Origin: Gemmatimonadaceae bacterium
Lineage (GTDB): Bacteria > Gemmatimonadota > Gemmatimonadetes > Gemmatimonadales > Gemmatimonadaceae
Assembly (NCBI GenBank): GCA_025928335.1
Contig: JAICJQ010000012.1
Coordinates: 1 to 40,173, forward strand
Direction: 5' to 3'
Length of the DNA: 40,173 nt
Shown here: positions 8,789 through 16,048 of the stretch, in pieces
Numbering within the stretch: the stretch's first letter is position 1
Layout: every line of letters begins with the position of its first letter
Notes under the pieces: generated by a model
Seen by the model: only the letters and a program-made list of their open reading frames with translations
The model's database searches: none
What the model was told of the DNA's origin: nothing
Program-made: the position numbers and the translations under genes

Positions 8789-10738
8789 TTACCGTGCGGC
8801 CGCCGCCTCCGTCACTGGCCGGTCCAGGCTTCCCGGGCGCCTATACCAATACGCGATACCGAGGAGGAACGCGCTGATGACGAGATAGGCGAGCACGCGC
8901 ATGCCGACGACGAAAAAGCTCGTCGCGCCATACACCGCGGTGGCCGCTGCCAAGAGCGCGAGAGCAAGTCCGGTCTTTCGAACGCCGCCGGATTGACGCC
9001 GATGCCCCAGCGCGACGCCAAAAACGGCGCACGCGGCGAAGTACACGACGAGTAGCAGGGTGGACGTGCTTTTGCTGAACGCCATCGCCAACTCGAGAAA
9101 ACCCCACCAGAACGACCAGGCCCAGGGCGCCACGATCACGATTGCTCGGCCGAGATCGTTCTCCCGACCGGAACGCACCGCGTCCATGGCCGACATGAGC
9201 AGGGGTCTGACGTACGATATCACAATGAGAGCAAGTGTGACGCAAAGCGCAGCGAGCGACGCTTCAGTCGCAAACGGAGGCGTCGTGTACGCCGGACGGC
9301 CCGTCAGCGCGAACGTCGTGATTCCCGCCGCCTGCACGATCAGGACAACGCATCCGGCCACCCAGGTCATACTCGGCCGCGCAGCATGCAACGCGAGGGC
9401 CGCGAGTCCCAGCGCGAGAATTCCTATCACCTCGACCGTCGGAGCCTCCGGGTGCAGCGCGTAGAGCGCCGCGACGGCGAGGATGAGCAGTGCGGCGATG
9501 GCGGCATCGCGAGTCGCGCTGAGTGGGCGCCGCCATGCGAAGAGCAGCAGCGCGGCGACTTCGATCGAATACGGTACCGCGATGGGAACGACTTCGCGCA
9601 ATGCGTAGGTCGTTTGCAGCGCGAGCGCGAGTGGAAGAATCGCAGCGTCGATCCAATCGAGCATCGTGGTGCGCCGGCGGTTTGCTTCGAACACGCTGGA
9701 CTGCTCGACGGTACTCACCCAGTCGAGGGTCACGAGCCAAGCGATGAGCACGATGAATAGCGCTCCACCGACCGACGGCCCGAGGGATTTTCCGACGGGC
9801 GCCGCGAATCCGGCGGCAACGGCGAGAACCCAAAGCCACCGCAGCGCGGCCCGCTGACGCGAGGCCATCGCAAAAGGCAGAACGCCGCCGAGCGCGGCGA
9901 CGACGGGAAGGGCGAGCGCGAACAGGAAGCCGCTGAGCCCATGCGATCGCGAGACGGTCGCCGCGGTCGTGACGAGGAGCGTTGCGCCCGCGAAGAATAC
10001 GCGCCAGGCAACGTTCCATGGCCGCGGACCGATGGCGTAACAGGCGGCAATCAGGACTGACGCCGCATAGACGACGAGTCCGTAGATGTTGCCCTTGCCA
10101 CTACTCGTGACGAATGGTGCGATCGCCGCGCCGCCAAAGGCAACGCACCACAGGGGCTCATCGCTCTCGCGTCGCGCGAAGATGGCAAGCGCCCACGACA
10201 CGGCGATTGCACCAGCGAAGGCCAACCATTCCGGAATGACGGCCAGCCCCGGCCCAGCCGCGTAGGCGCAGACGAGCACCACGACGAGCGCGAGGCCGAG
10301 CAGGCTCGATCCGAACGACCGCTCCCGTTGCCGCAGCCGGAATCCCCAGGCCCCAATACCCGCCGCGAACAACAACCCGACAACGATGCGTGCCGCCGGC
10401 GGGAGCGTGAGATACCCACGATTGACCGCCCAGCTGAGAAACGTCCCGACCGCGGCGGCAGCGGCCAACACCGCGATGCCCAACATTCCGTACCGGCCGA
10501 GCAGCCGCTCGATATCGAGCCCTTCGCCGAAGACGATCGCGCGACGCGGCGGCGACGGTCTGCTCCTCGGCGAGATGTCCGGCTTGTGGAGCGGCCTCAC
10601 CGATGTCGGGCGTGTCGCAAGTGCCGCGAGTGTCGCGCGGATCGCCGCGATCTCTTCGGAAAGCGCGCCTACCGAACGCTCGAGGAGCTCGAGGCGACTC
10701 TCGATCGACGCGTTTTTCGGCTCGCCGTCTTCCGTCAT
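8789..10738 (-). CDS. DUF2339-type polytopic membrane protein
   Basis: 649 residues from ATG 10738; a longer frame would start inside the neighbouring glycosyltransferase. Residues 1-60 are a coiled coil (SIESRLELLERSVGALSEEIAAIRATLAAL), followed by a Pro/Arg-rich linker with LHKPDISPRSRP, then the conserved FGEGLDIERLLGRYGMLGIAVLAAAAAVGTFL segment in which the first membrane helix begins. The rest is a long array of roughly 18 or more hydrophobic helices (for example IVVGLLFAAGIGAWGF, ALALPVVAALGGVLPF). This is the architecture of the DUF2339 family, which has no established biochemical role. It lies 13 bp after the glycosyltransferase stop, so an envelope-related role is possible but unproven. 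Confidence 0.85.
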   Translation of the reverse strand: MTEDGEPKNASIESRLELLERSVGALSEEIAAIRATLAALATRPTSVRPLHKPDISPRSRPSPPRRAIVFGEGLDIERLLGRYGMLGIAVLAAAAAVGTFLSWAVNRGYLTLPPAARIVVGLLFAAGIGAWGFRLRQRERSFGSSLLGLALVVVLVCAYAAGPGLAVIPEWLAFAGAIAVSWALAIFARRESDEPLWCVAFGGAAIAPFVTSSGKGNIYGLVVYAASVLIAACYAIGPRPWNVAWRVFFAGATLLVTTAATVSRSHGLSGFLFALALPVVAALGGVLPFAMASRQRAALRWLWVLAVAAGFAAPVGKSLGPSVGGALFIVLIAWLVTLDWVSTVEQSSVFEANRRRTTMLDWIDAAILPLALALQTTYALREVVPIAVPYSIEVAALLLFAWRRPLSATRDAAIAALLILAVAALYALHPEAPTVEVIGILALGLAALALHAARPSMTWVAGCVVLIVQAAGITTFALTGRPAYTTPPFATEASLAALCVTLALIVISYVRPLLMSAMDAVRSGRENDLGRAIVIVAPWAWSFWWGFLELAMAFSKSTSTLLLVVYFAACAVFGVALGHRRQSGGVRKTGLALALLAAATAVYGATSFFVVGMRVLAYLVISAFLLGIAYWYRRPGSLDRPVTEAAAAR

Positions 10739-10751
10739 GGCCCGTGGTCGG

Positions 10752-11909
10752 TTAGCTCGACAAATACGACCGCTGCTTCCACTCGACGCGCTGACCGCGC
10801 ATGACACCGCGAAGCGCGATCACGAATAACATCACGAATCCCAGCGGATACAGGAACGCGTACGCCGCCGGCGCTCCCATATACCTGTAGAGCGCCGCCC
10901 AGAAGAGAATGCTCACGACGACGACGATTGCTGCCCAGACCAGCCATTGCGTTGCGAGAAGTCCAAGCAAGCCGCCGAGCAAGACAATCGGCGGAACGAG
11001 GCTCAGTACCGGCATGGCGAGGAGGACGACCGGATACGATGCTCGGCCAAGCGCCCCGCCAAGCGCCGCCATCCGCCCGCCGGCGTAGATGTTCTTGCCC
11101 CAGCCGGCGATGAGCTCGGGCAGCGACCTGTACATGTGCGTCGAAAGCTGATCGTTGGCCACGAAGAGGGCGATTCGCCGGCCCGCGGCGACGAACGTCT
11201 GTGCCATCGCCATGTCCTCCGCCACGCGGTCTCGCACCGCGGCGTGGCCGCCCATGGAATCGTAGCTGTCGCGCCGGACGAGGATGAACTGGCCGTTGGC
11301 GATTGCGTCGACGGGACGCTTCGCGTTGCTGACGTGCTCGGAGCCGCCGTAGCGAATCGAAAGTAGGGCGAACATCTGCGGCTGGATGATGCGTTCCCAG
11401 AAGCTGTGCATCTCCTGGTTGCCGGCGACGCTGAACAGCTCCGCGCGTCGCGCGCGCATCGCGTTCACCGCTCGCGGCAGCAGGTCGGCGCTGTGTCTCG
11501 TGTCCGCGTCCGTGAACAGGAGGAGTTCGCCGCTCGATTTACGCGCGCCGGTTGCGCACGCCCACTGTTTTCCGAACCAGCCGTCCGGCAACGCCGGCGC
11601 GTCGACGACGCGAAGGCGCGAGTCGTCGCCCGCTATGCGGCGAGCGATGTCACCAGTGCCATCGGTCGAGTGGTCGTCGACGACGATGACTTCGAAGTTC
11701 GGGTATGCCGCGTCGAGCACGGAGCGTACGCAACGCTCGATGTTGCGGCTTTCATTGCGCGCCGGAATGACGATCGAGACGCGCGGTGCGTCGGGTGGCG
11801 GCACGCTGGAAACATCGTCGAGGGACAGCGAATGTCTTGCGCGGAAAATCACTACGGCCGGCGGGACGACCCACGGCAGCGACCACAGGACGGGCGCGAG
11901 GTCCCGCAT
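10752..11909 (-). CDS. Membrane-anchored family 2 glycosyltransferase
   Basis: 385 residues starting MRDLAPVLWSLPWVV, one hydrophobic N-terminal helix (about 5-23). The GT-A domain begins at VSIVIPARNESRNIERCVRS (44-63) and has the nucleotide-sugar motifs VIVVDDHSTDGT, the DXD-like TDAD at 133-136, the acceptor-site RVAEDMAMAQTF, and a variant of the QxxRW region at ELIAGWGKN. Three to four hydrophobic helices end the protein (290-370). This layout is shared by CrtQ-like and hopanoid-associated HpnB-type enzymes that glycosylate lipids on the inner leaflet; the acceptor is not deducible. Its ATG overlaps the symporter stop by one base (TGATG). The frame remains open another 860 bases upstream, but that extension is the shadow of the symporter gene. 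Confidence 0.9.
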   Translation of the reverse strand: MRDLAPVLWSLPWVVPPAVVIFRARHSLSLDDVSSVPPPDAPRVSIVIPARNESRNIERCVRSVLDAAYPNFEVIVVDDHSTDGTGDIARRIAGDDSRLRVVDAPALPDGWFGKQWACATGARKSSGELLLFTDADTRHSADLLPRAVNAMRARRAELFSVAGNQEMHSFWERIIQPQMFALLSIRYGGSEHVSNAKRPVDAIANGQFILVRRDSYDSMGGHAAVRDRVAEDMAMAQTFVAAGRRIALFVANDQLSTHMYRSLPELIAGWGKNIYAGGRMAALGGALGRASYPVVLLAMPVLSLVPPIVLLGGLLGLLATQWLVWAAIVVVVSILFWAALYRYMGAPAAYAFLYPLGFVMLFVIALRGVMRGQRVEWKQRSYLSS

Positions 11910-13183
11910 CACCCGGCGGGGGCCCCGTCGGCGACAGGCGTCCTGACCGTGCTCGATTGGCGTCCGACGATCGTGGCCGCTGCGAGCTGGCCGGTGACAT
12001 TCGCCGTCGTGCGAAACATGTCGGGGATCGTGTCGACCCCAAAAAGAATCCCGATCCCTTCGATGGGAAGTCCGACGCTCGTCAACACCGGCACCATGGC
12101 GATGATCGAGCCGCCGGGAATTCCAGGAATGCTGAAGCTCGTGACGACGGAAGTAGCGACGACCGTGGCGATCTGCGCCGGGCCCATCGGCACGCCGTAC
12201 AGCTTCGCGAGGAAAACGCAGCCGACGGTGAGGCCGAGCGTCGCGCCGACGCGAAAAAGGACCGTGGCGAGTGGAATGAAGAAACCGGTGATCTCCGCGG
12301 GCAACGAAAGCCTCGTCTTGGCCGTGTCGATGAGCGCGGGGAGCGCGGCGAGCGACGAACGTGACGAGAAGGCGACTGCCTGCGGCGGCAGCGCGGCGCG
12401 AGCGAAGGTGCGAATCGAGATTCCGCCGAACAACGCCGCCGCCGGATAGAGAACGAACGCGCAGAAAAGCGCGGCGTCGAGCGAGACGAGAATGACGTAG
12501 GTACCGAGCGCGCTGATTGCCGACGCGCCGAGTCGCACCACCAACGGCAGCGCGAGCGCGAACACCCCGTATGGAGCAACGACGAGCAGCCATCGCACGA
12601 TGACGAGCATCGCGTCGGCGACCGCTCTGAAGAACGTGACGACTGGCTGGGCAGCGTCGCCGAGCGGCACGAGGGCGAGACCGAGCAGCAGAGCGAAGAC
12701 GATCAATGGCAACATCGATCCGTCGACCGCCGCGCGTACGGCGTTGGCTGGAACGAGACTGACGAGCCACTGGGCGGGACTTTGGATCGCCGCCGCACCT
12801 GAGGTCACGGTGCTCGACGCCGACGCGACCGCTGCTCGCACGCTAGCCGCGGCGGTGGGATCGATGGTGAGGTGTGAGAAGACGGGGGGTGCCGTCACGG
12901 CGCCGACGATACCGGACGCCACGAGCAGGACGACGAAGATGACGAGTCCCCGTCCGCCCACCTTGCCGACGACCGCGCCGCTTCCCGACGACGCGATTCC
13001 CACGATCAGACTCGACACGACGAGCGGGACGACGGTCACCCGGATGGCGTTGACGAACAGGGTGCCGATCGGCTCAAAGACCGTAACGGCGGTCGATGCG
13101 GCACCCGCGTCAATCGAGCGGAGCGCGAGACCGGCCGCTGTTCCAGCGATCAGTGCGAGGAGGACACGCGTGGAGAGAGACAC
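11909..13183 (-). CDS. Dicarboxylate/amino acid:cation symporter (DAACS family)
   Basis: 424 residues from GTG 13183 (no ATG is available near the first helix). It has eight or so transmembrane helices plus the re-entrant loops that define glutamate/C4-dicarboxylate transporters of the GltP/GltPh fold. HP1 contains the serine-rich stretch AFSSRSSLAALPAL; TM7 region GFFIPLATVLFRVGATLG; HP2 SFSIPGIPGGSIIAM; and TM8 carries the substrate-binding DTIPDMFRTTANVTGQLAAA with the Asp/Asn pair. It would import glutamate, aspartate or a C4-dicarboxylate with Na+ or H+; which one cannot be settled here. HP1 has SSRSS, as in other bacterial members. First gene of the minus-strand run toward the helicase; 1-bp overlap with the glycosyltransferase. 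Confidence 0.93.
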   Translation of the reverse strand: MSLSTRVLLALIAGTAAGLALRSIDAGAASTAVTVFEPIGTLFVNAIRVTVVPLVVSSLIVGIASSGSGAVVGKVGGRGLVIFVVLLVASGIVGAVTAPPVFSHLTIDPTAAASVRAAVASASSTVTSGAAAIQSPAQWLVSLVPANAVRAAVDGSMLPLIVFALLLGLALVPLGDAAQPVVTFFRAVADAMLVIVRWLLVVAPYGVFALALPLVVRLGASAISALGTYVILVSLDAALFCAFVLYPAAALFGGISIRTFARAALPPQAVAFSSRSSLAALPALIDTAKTRLSLPAEITGFFIPLATVLFRVGATLGLTVGCVFLAKLYGVPMGPAQIATVVATSVVTSFSIPGIPGGSIIAMVPVLTSVGLPIEGIGILFGVDTIPDMFRTTANVTGQLAAATIVGRQSSTVRTPVADGAPAG

Positions 13184-13264
13184 GCGAAGAACTTACCTCG
13201 CCGCGCCCCGTTGCGTTCACTCAGCAGGCGCCATTCGGTCCGCCGATCGCATCAAAACCGCGAA

Positions 13265-13335
13265 GGGTCAGACCCCATCTCTCGAAACGAGAAATAGGCT
13301 CTGACCCTTTGCAAATTTGAGATGGGGTCTGACCC
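13265..13335. repeat. Palindromic GGGTCAGACCCC-type repeat
   Basis: Two 17-bp arms, 13265-13281 (GGGTCAGACCCCATCTC) and 13319-13335, are perfect inverted copies around a 37-bp centre. The centre has a second small hairpin (TCTCG AAA CGAGA, 13280-13292) and a third partial copy of the core, GCTCTGACCC (13299-13308). Short GGTCAGACCCC palindromes are known as dispersed REP-like elements in many bacteria. Placed just after the stop of the Gly/Ser protein, it may also end transcription there. Confidence 0.75.
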
Positions 13336-13348
13336 CACTCGGATCGTT

Positions 13349-13921
13349 TTAGCGCGACGGGTTATTCGAGCCGCCGCTGCCACCGGAGCTGGAGCCGCCG
13401 GTCGAGCCCATGCCGCCGCTCGATCCGCCCGTTCCACCGGAAGCGCCACCGCTGCTTCTGCCGGACGTACCGCTCATGCCGCCCTTGTTGCCCGAGCTGC
13501 CGAGGCCTTCATCGCCCTGATTGCCGCGATCGGTGCGACCCGCAGTCGATCCACCCGTGCCGCCGGAGCTTCCACCGGTACCGCTGCCGCCGGTGCTGCC
13601 GCCGCTGCTCGACCCACCGAAGCCACCCGAGCCGCCCGTGCTGCTGGAGCCGCCGCCGGTCGACCCACTTCCGCTCGAACTGCTGCCACTCGAGCCGCTG
13701 CCGCTCGAGCCGCTGCCACTCGAGCCGGCGCCGTAGCCGCTCTGGTTGCTCGAACCGCTCGAACCGCTCGAACCGTGCGAGCCGCCCGACGAGCCCTGGC
13801 TACCAGACGATCCGCTCAGGCCGCTGCTGCCAGAGCTGCTCGACGAGCCGCTCATTCCGCTGCTGCCCGAACTGCTCGACGAGCCGCTCATCCCACCCTG
13901 ATTGTTTTGGCGATCCGCCAT
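13349..13921 (-). CDS. Gly/Ser-rich low-complexity protein
   Basis: 190 residues from ATG 13921, with GGAGGAG (13928-13935, minus strand) seven bases upstream; a longer start at 13963 has no such site. After MADRQNNQGG the protein is almost wholly Ser and Gly in irregular SSGSSG, SGSG and GGSSG units, with a short charged island TAGRTDRGNQGDEGLGSSGNK near residues 128-150 and an end SGGSNNPSR. There is no signal peptide, no membrane segment and no Cys. It is predicted to be disordered. Function is unknown; the strong ribosome site and clean frame favour a real gene over chance. Underlying DNA has many near-copies of GAGCCGCTGCCRCTC, prone to slippage. Confidence 0.7.
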   Translation of the reverse strand: MADRQNNQGGMSGSSSSSGSSGMSGSSSSSGSSGLSGSSGSQGSSGGSHGSSGSSGSSNQSGYGAGSSGSGSSGSGSSGSSSSGSGSTGGGSSSTGGSGGFGGSSSGGSTGGSGTGGSSGGTGGSTAGRTDRGNQGDEGLGSSGNKGGMSGTSGRSSGGASGGTGGSSGGMGSTGGSSSGGSGGSNNPSR

Positions 13922-14057
13922 GATTCTGCTCCTCCACAACGGTGAATTCATTGCCGGTCTCAAGAAAACATCCCGCCGGCTTGGCGCTGAATCACTCGCA
14001 GCATCGGTGCCATTTGTTTGACTTTGTGTCGATTGACGAGCATGACCGTACGTGCGT

Positions 14058-14966
14058 ATGTGCGAGATGCATTTTCCGCCAACGCTCGCGCCCGGTGCGC
14101 GTGTCGCTCTGGTCGCGCCCGCTGGCCCGCTGCGCGACCAGGGAGATCTTGATCGGTCAATCGCTAATGTGTCGAGCTTCGGGTGGGTTGCCGTGCCGGG
14201 CGATCATGCCCTGGAGCGCGATGGATACCTCGCCGGTGCGGACGATCATCGCCTTGCCGACCTCAATCGCTTTCTTCGCGACGATTCCATCGACGCGATC
14301 TGGTGCATTCGTGGAGGCTACGGTGCAATGCGCCTGCTCGAAAGCATCGACTACCACGCGCTCGCACGCCGCCCGAAAGCAGTCATTGGCTACTCCGACA
14401 TCACGGCGTTGCACGCGGCGGTCGGGCGTCGGTGCGCACTCGTTTCGTATCACGCTGCGACGGCACGCTCCGACCTCACGGAGTTGACCCGTCGCTCGCT
14501 CGCCGCGGTGCTCGCCGAGCCCTGGGAAACACTGACGATTGCCGACCCATCGATGACAGCCGTCACGCGAGGAGCGGCGCGCGGGCGATTGGCCGGAGGC
14601 AACCTCGCGCTCGTCGCCGCGCTCGCCGGGACACCGTACATGCCCGATCTCGACGGCGCGATCCTTCTGCTCGAGGACGTCGGTGAGGCCGTGTATCGAG
14701 TCGACCGCATGTTGACGCAGCTCTGGTTGAGTGGCGCGCTCCGCAACATCGCCGGTCTGGCTTTCGGACGCTTCACCGAGATCCCCGACGATCCGACGAA
14801 CGCGCAGCGGCCGCTCGAGCGCGTTCTCGACGAATTCGCCGCGCGCTGCGGCGTGCCGTGCGTGTCGGGATTCCCGATGGGCCATGTCGACGACCAGTAC
14901 GCCTACCCACTCGGGGCGATCGCGACGTTGAACGCCGACGAAGGACTTCTCGTGGTCGAGCGTTAG
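14058..14966 (+). CDS. LD-carboxypeptidase (peptidase S66 / MccF-like)
   Basis: 302 residues from ATG 14058; ATG 14067 (MHFPPTLAPGARV) and GTG 14052 are near alternatives and no clear ribosome site decides. The S66 catalytic triad is intact: Ser113 in VIGYSDITALH, Glu206 in LLLEDVGEAVYRVD, and His276 in FPMGHVDDQYAYPLG, at the spacing known for LdcA. The family cuts the L,D-bond of murein tetrapeptides in peptidoglycan recycling, or, as MccF, hydrolyses microcin C-type aminoacyl nucleotides; sequence alone does not separate them. No signal peptide, so cytoplasmic. Leads a plus-strand group with the rhodanese and Nudix genes, 28 bp before the former. Confidence 0.93.
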   Translation: MCEMHFPPTLAPGARVALVAPAGPLRDQGDLDRSIANVSSFGWVAVPGDHALERDGYLAGADDHRLADLNRFLRDDSIDAIWCIRGGYGAMRLLESIDYHALARRPKAVIGYSDITALHAAVGRRCALVSYHAATARSDLTELTRRSLAAVLAEPWETLTIADPSMTAVTRGAARGRLAGGNLALVAALAGTPYMPDLDGAILLLEDVGEAVYRVDRMLTQLWLSGALRNIAGLAFGRFTEIPDDPTNAQRPLERVLDEFAARCGVPCVSGFPMGHVDDQYAYPLGAIATLNADEGLLVVER

Positions 14967-14994
14967 ACTTCACCGACAACCAACCACACGATCG

Positions 14995-15348
14995 ATGAAG
15001 ACCGGCGAGCAGTTGATGGCGGAAGCAAAGACCCGAATCAGGGAGCTCAGTCCGCAGCAAATCCTCGAGAGGCAGCAGCGCGGCGAGGCAATCTTCTTCC
15101 TCGATGTGCGCGACTTGCACGAGGTCAACGCGGCGAAGATTCCTGGCGCGCTACACGTGTCGCGCGGTAATCTCGAGACGAAGATCGAAGCGCAGCTCCC
15201 GCGCGATGCACACGTCGTCGTGTACTGCGCGAACGGCAATCGCTCGGTGTTCGCTGCCGATCTGTTGCAGCAGATGGGTTATACGGACGTCGCCTCGATG
15301 TCGTCGGGCATTCGCGGTTGGGCGGACGCGGGTGGCGAGGTGGAATGA
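14995..15348 (+). CDS. Single-domain rhodanese-like protein
   Basis: 117 residues. The rhodanese fold is clear: LSPQQILERQQRGEAIFFLDVRDLHEVNAAKIPGA gives the conserved DVR and the HVSRGN segment, and the active-site loop is YCANGNRS with Cys78 as the sulfur carrier. A final motif SGIRGWADAGGEVE matches the usual GG-W-x-x-AG end. Such stand-alone domains move persulfide sulfur or act in detoxification; the donor and acceptor are unknown. The stop TGA is followed directly by the GTG of the Nudix gene, suggesting coupled expression. Confidence 0.92.
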   Translation: MKTGEQLMAEAKTRIRELSPQQILERQQRGEAIFFLDVRDLHEVNAAKIPGALHVSRGNLETKIEAQLPRDAHVVVYCANGNRSVFAADLLQQMGYTDVASMSSGIRGWADAGGEVE

Positions 15349-15963
15349 GTGACGGATTCGCTGGACACTCTGCTCGAACGACCTGATCTCATTCGACTGG
15401 CCGTTCGTCTCGCCGGCCATCCCGGGCGAACGATCGAGCTGGAAGGTGCGATGCGCTACGCCGCGATCGCGCTCGTGCTCCGACCGAACGACGAAGGCGA
15501 TTCAGATCTTCTCATGATCAAGCGCGCCGAAGCGGAGCGCGATCCCTGGAGCGGCCACGTGGCGTGTCCCGGCGGCCGCATGGATCCGACGGATCGCGAT
15601 CTCGAGCACACGGCGATTCGCGAGACGTGGGAAGAGACCGGCATCGACCTGTCGCGCGACGGCCGCATCCTCGGCACGCTCGACGACATCACGCCGCGCA
15701 CTCCGACGCTGCCACCAATCGTGATTCGCCCGTTCGTCGCGGTCGTGCGGCCGGACGTCAGTCTCGTCGAGAGTTTGGAAGTCGCGGAAGCGTTCTGGGT
15801 GCCAATGGCGGCGATTCGAGAGACAGCGAGCTGGGGGAAAGGCCTCGTGCCGATTCGTGGCGTGGGAGAGCGGGAGGTCGACGTGTTCCGACACCGGCAG
15901 TACACGGTGTGGGGCCTGACGCATCGAGCCCTCACTCAATTCGTTGAGTTGTTGCGAGAATGA
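15349..15963 (+). CDS. NudL-type Nudix hydrolase (probable CoA pyrophosphatase)
   Basis: 204 residues from GTG 15349, directly abutting the rhodanese stop. The Nudix region is CPGGRMDPTDRDLEHTAIRE continuing TWEETGI (about residues 71-97), with the REx2EExG metal-binding core; the PGG-x-x-DPxD and TA-x-RE arrangement is that of the NudL/CoAse subfamily, which cleaves CoA and acyl-CoA to 3',5'-ADP and 4'-phosphopantetheine. Upstream, MRYAAIALVLRPN and LLMIKRAEAERDPWSGHVA also match this subfamily. C-terminal WGLTHRALTQFVELL completes the fold. Exact substrate is inference. The stop is followed by a GC-rich hairpin region before the converging TonB receptor. Confidence 0.88.
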   Translation: MTDSLDTLLERPDLIRLAVRLAGHPGRTIELEGAMRYAAIALVLRPNDEGDSDLLMIKRAEAERDPWSGHVACPGGRMDPTDRDLEHTAIRETWEETGIDLSRDGRILGTLDDITPRTPTLPPIVIRPFVAVVRPDVSLVESLEVAEAFWVPMAAIRETASWGKGLVPIRGVGEREVDVFRHRQYTVWGLTHRALTQFVELLRE

Positions 15964-15980
15964 GGCGGACCTCTAACGAC

Positions 15981-16030
15981 GCGGCGGCCTAGAGGCGCGC
16001 CGTTTGGCCGCCGCGCCGTTTGGCCGCCGC
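15981..16030. terminator. GC-rich hairpin with tandem 16-bp repeat between convergent genes
   Basis: GCGGCGGCC (15981-15989) pairs with GGCCGCCGC at 16006-16014 or equally at 16022-16030, because the unit GCGCCGTTTGGCCGCC occurs twice in perfect tandem (15997-16012, 16013-16028). There is no T-run, so it is only a candidate bidirectional or Rho-assisted terminator between the Nudix gene and the TonB receptor. Confidence 0.35.
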
Positions 16031-16048
16031 GCACTTCGACGTTCGTCT

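Noticed and set aside
11910-12770. N-terminal extension of the glycosyltransferase frame
   Set aside because: The extra 287 residues are an Arg-rich shadow of the symporter; the family start is at 11909.
13660-13780. CRISPR-like array
   Set aside because: The near-repeats are codons of the Gly/Ser protein, without uniform repeat and spacer lengths.
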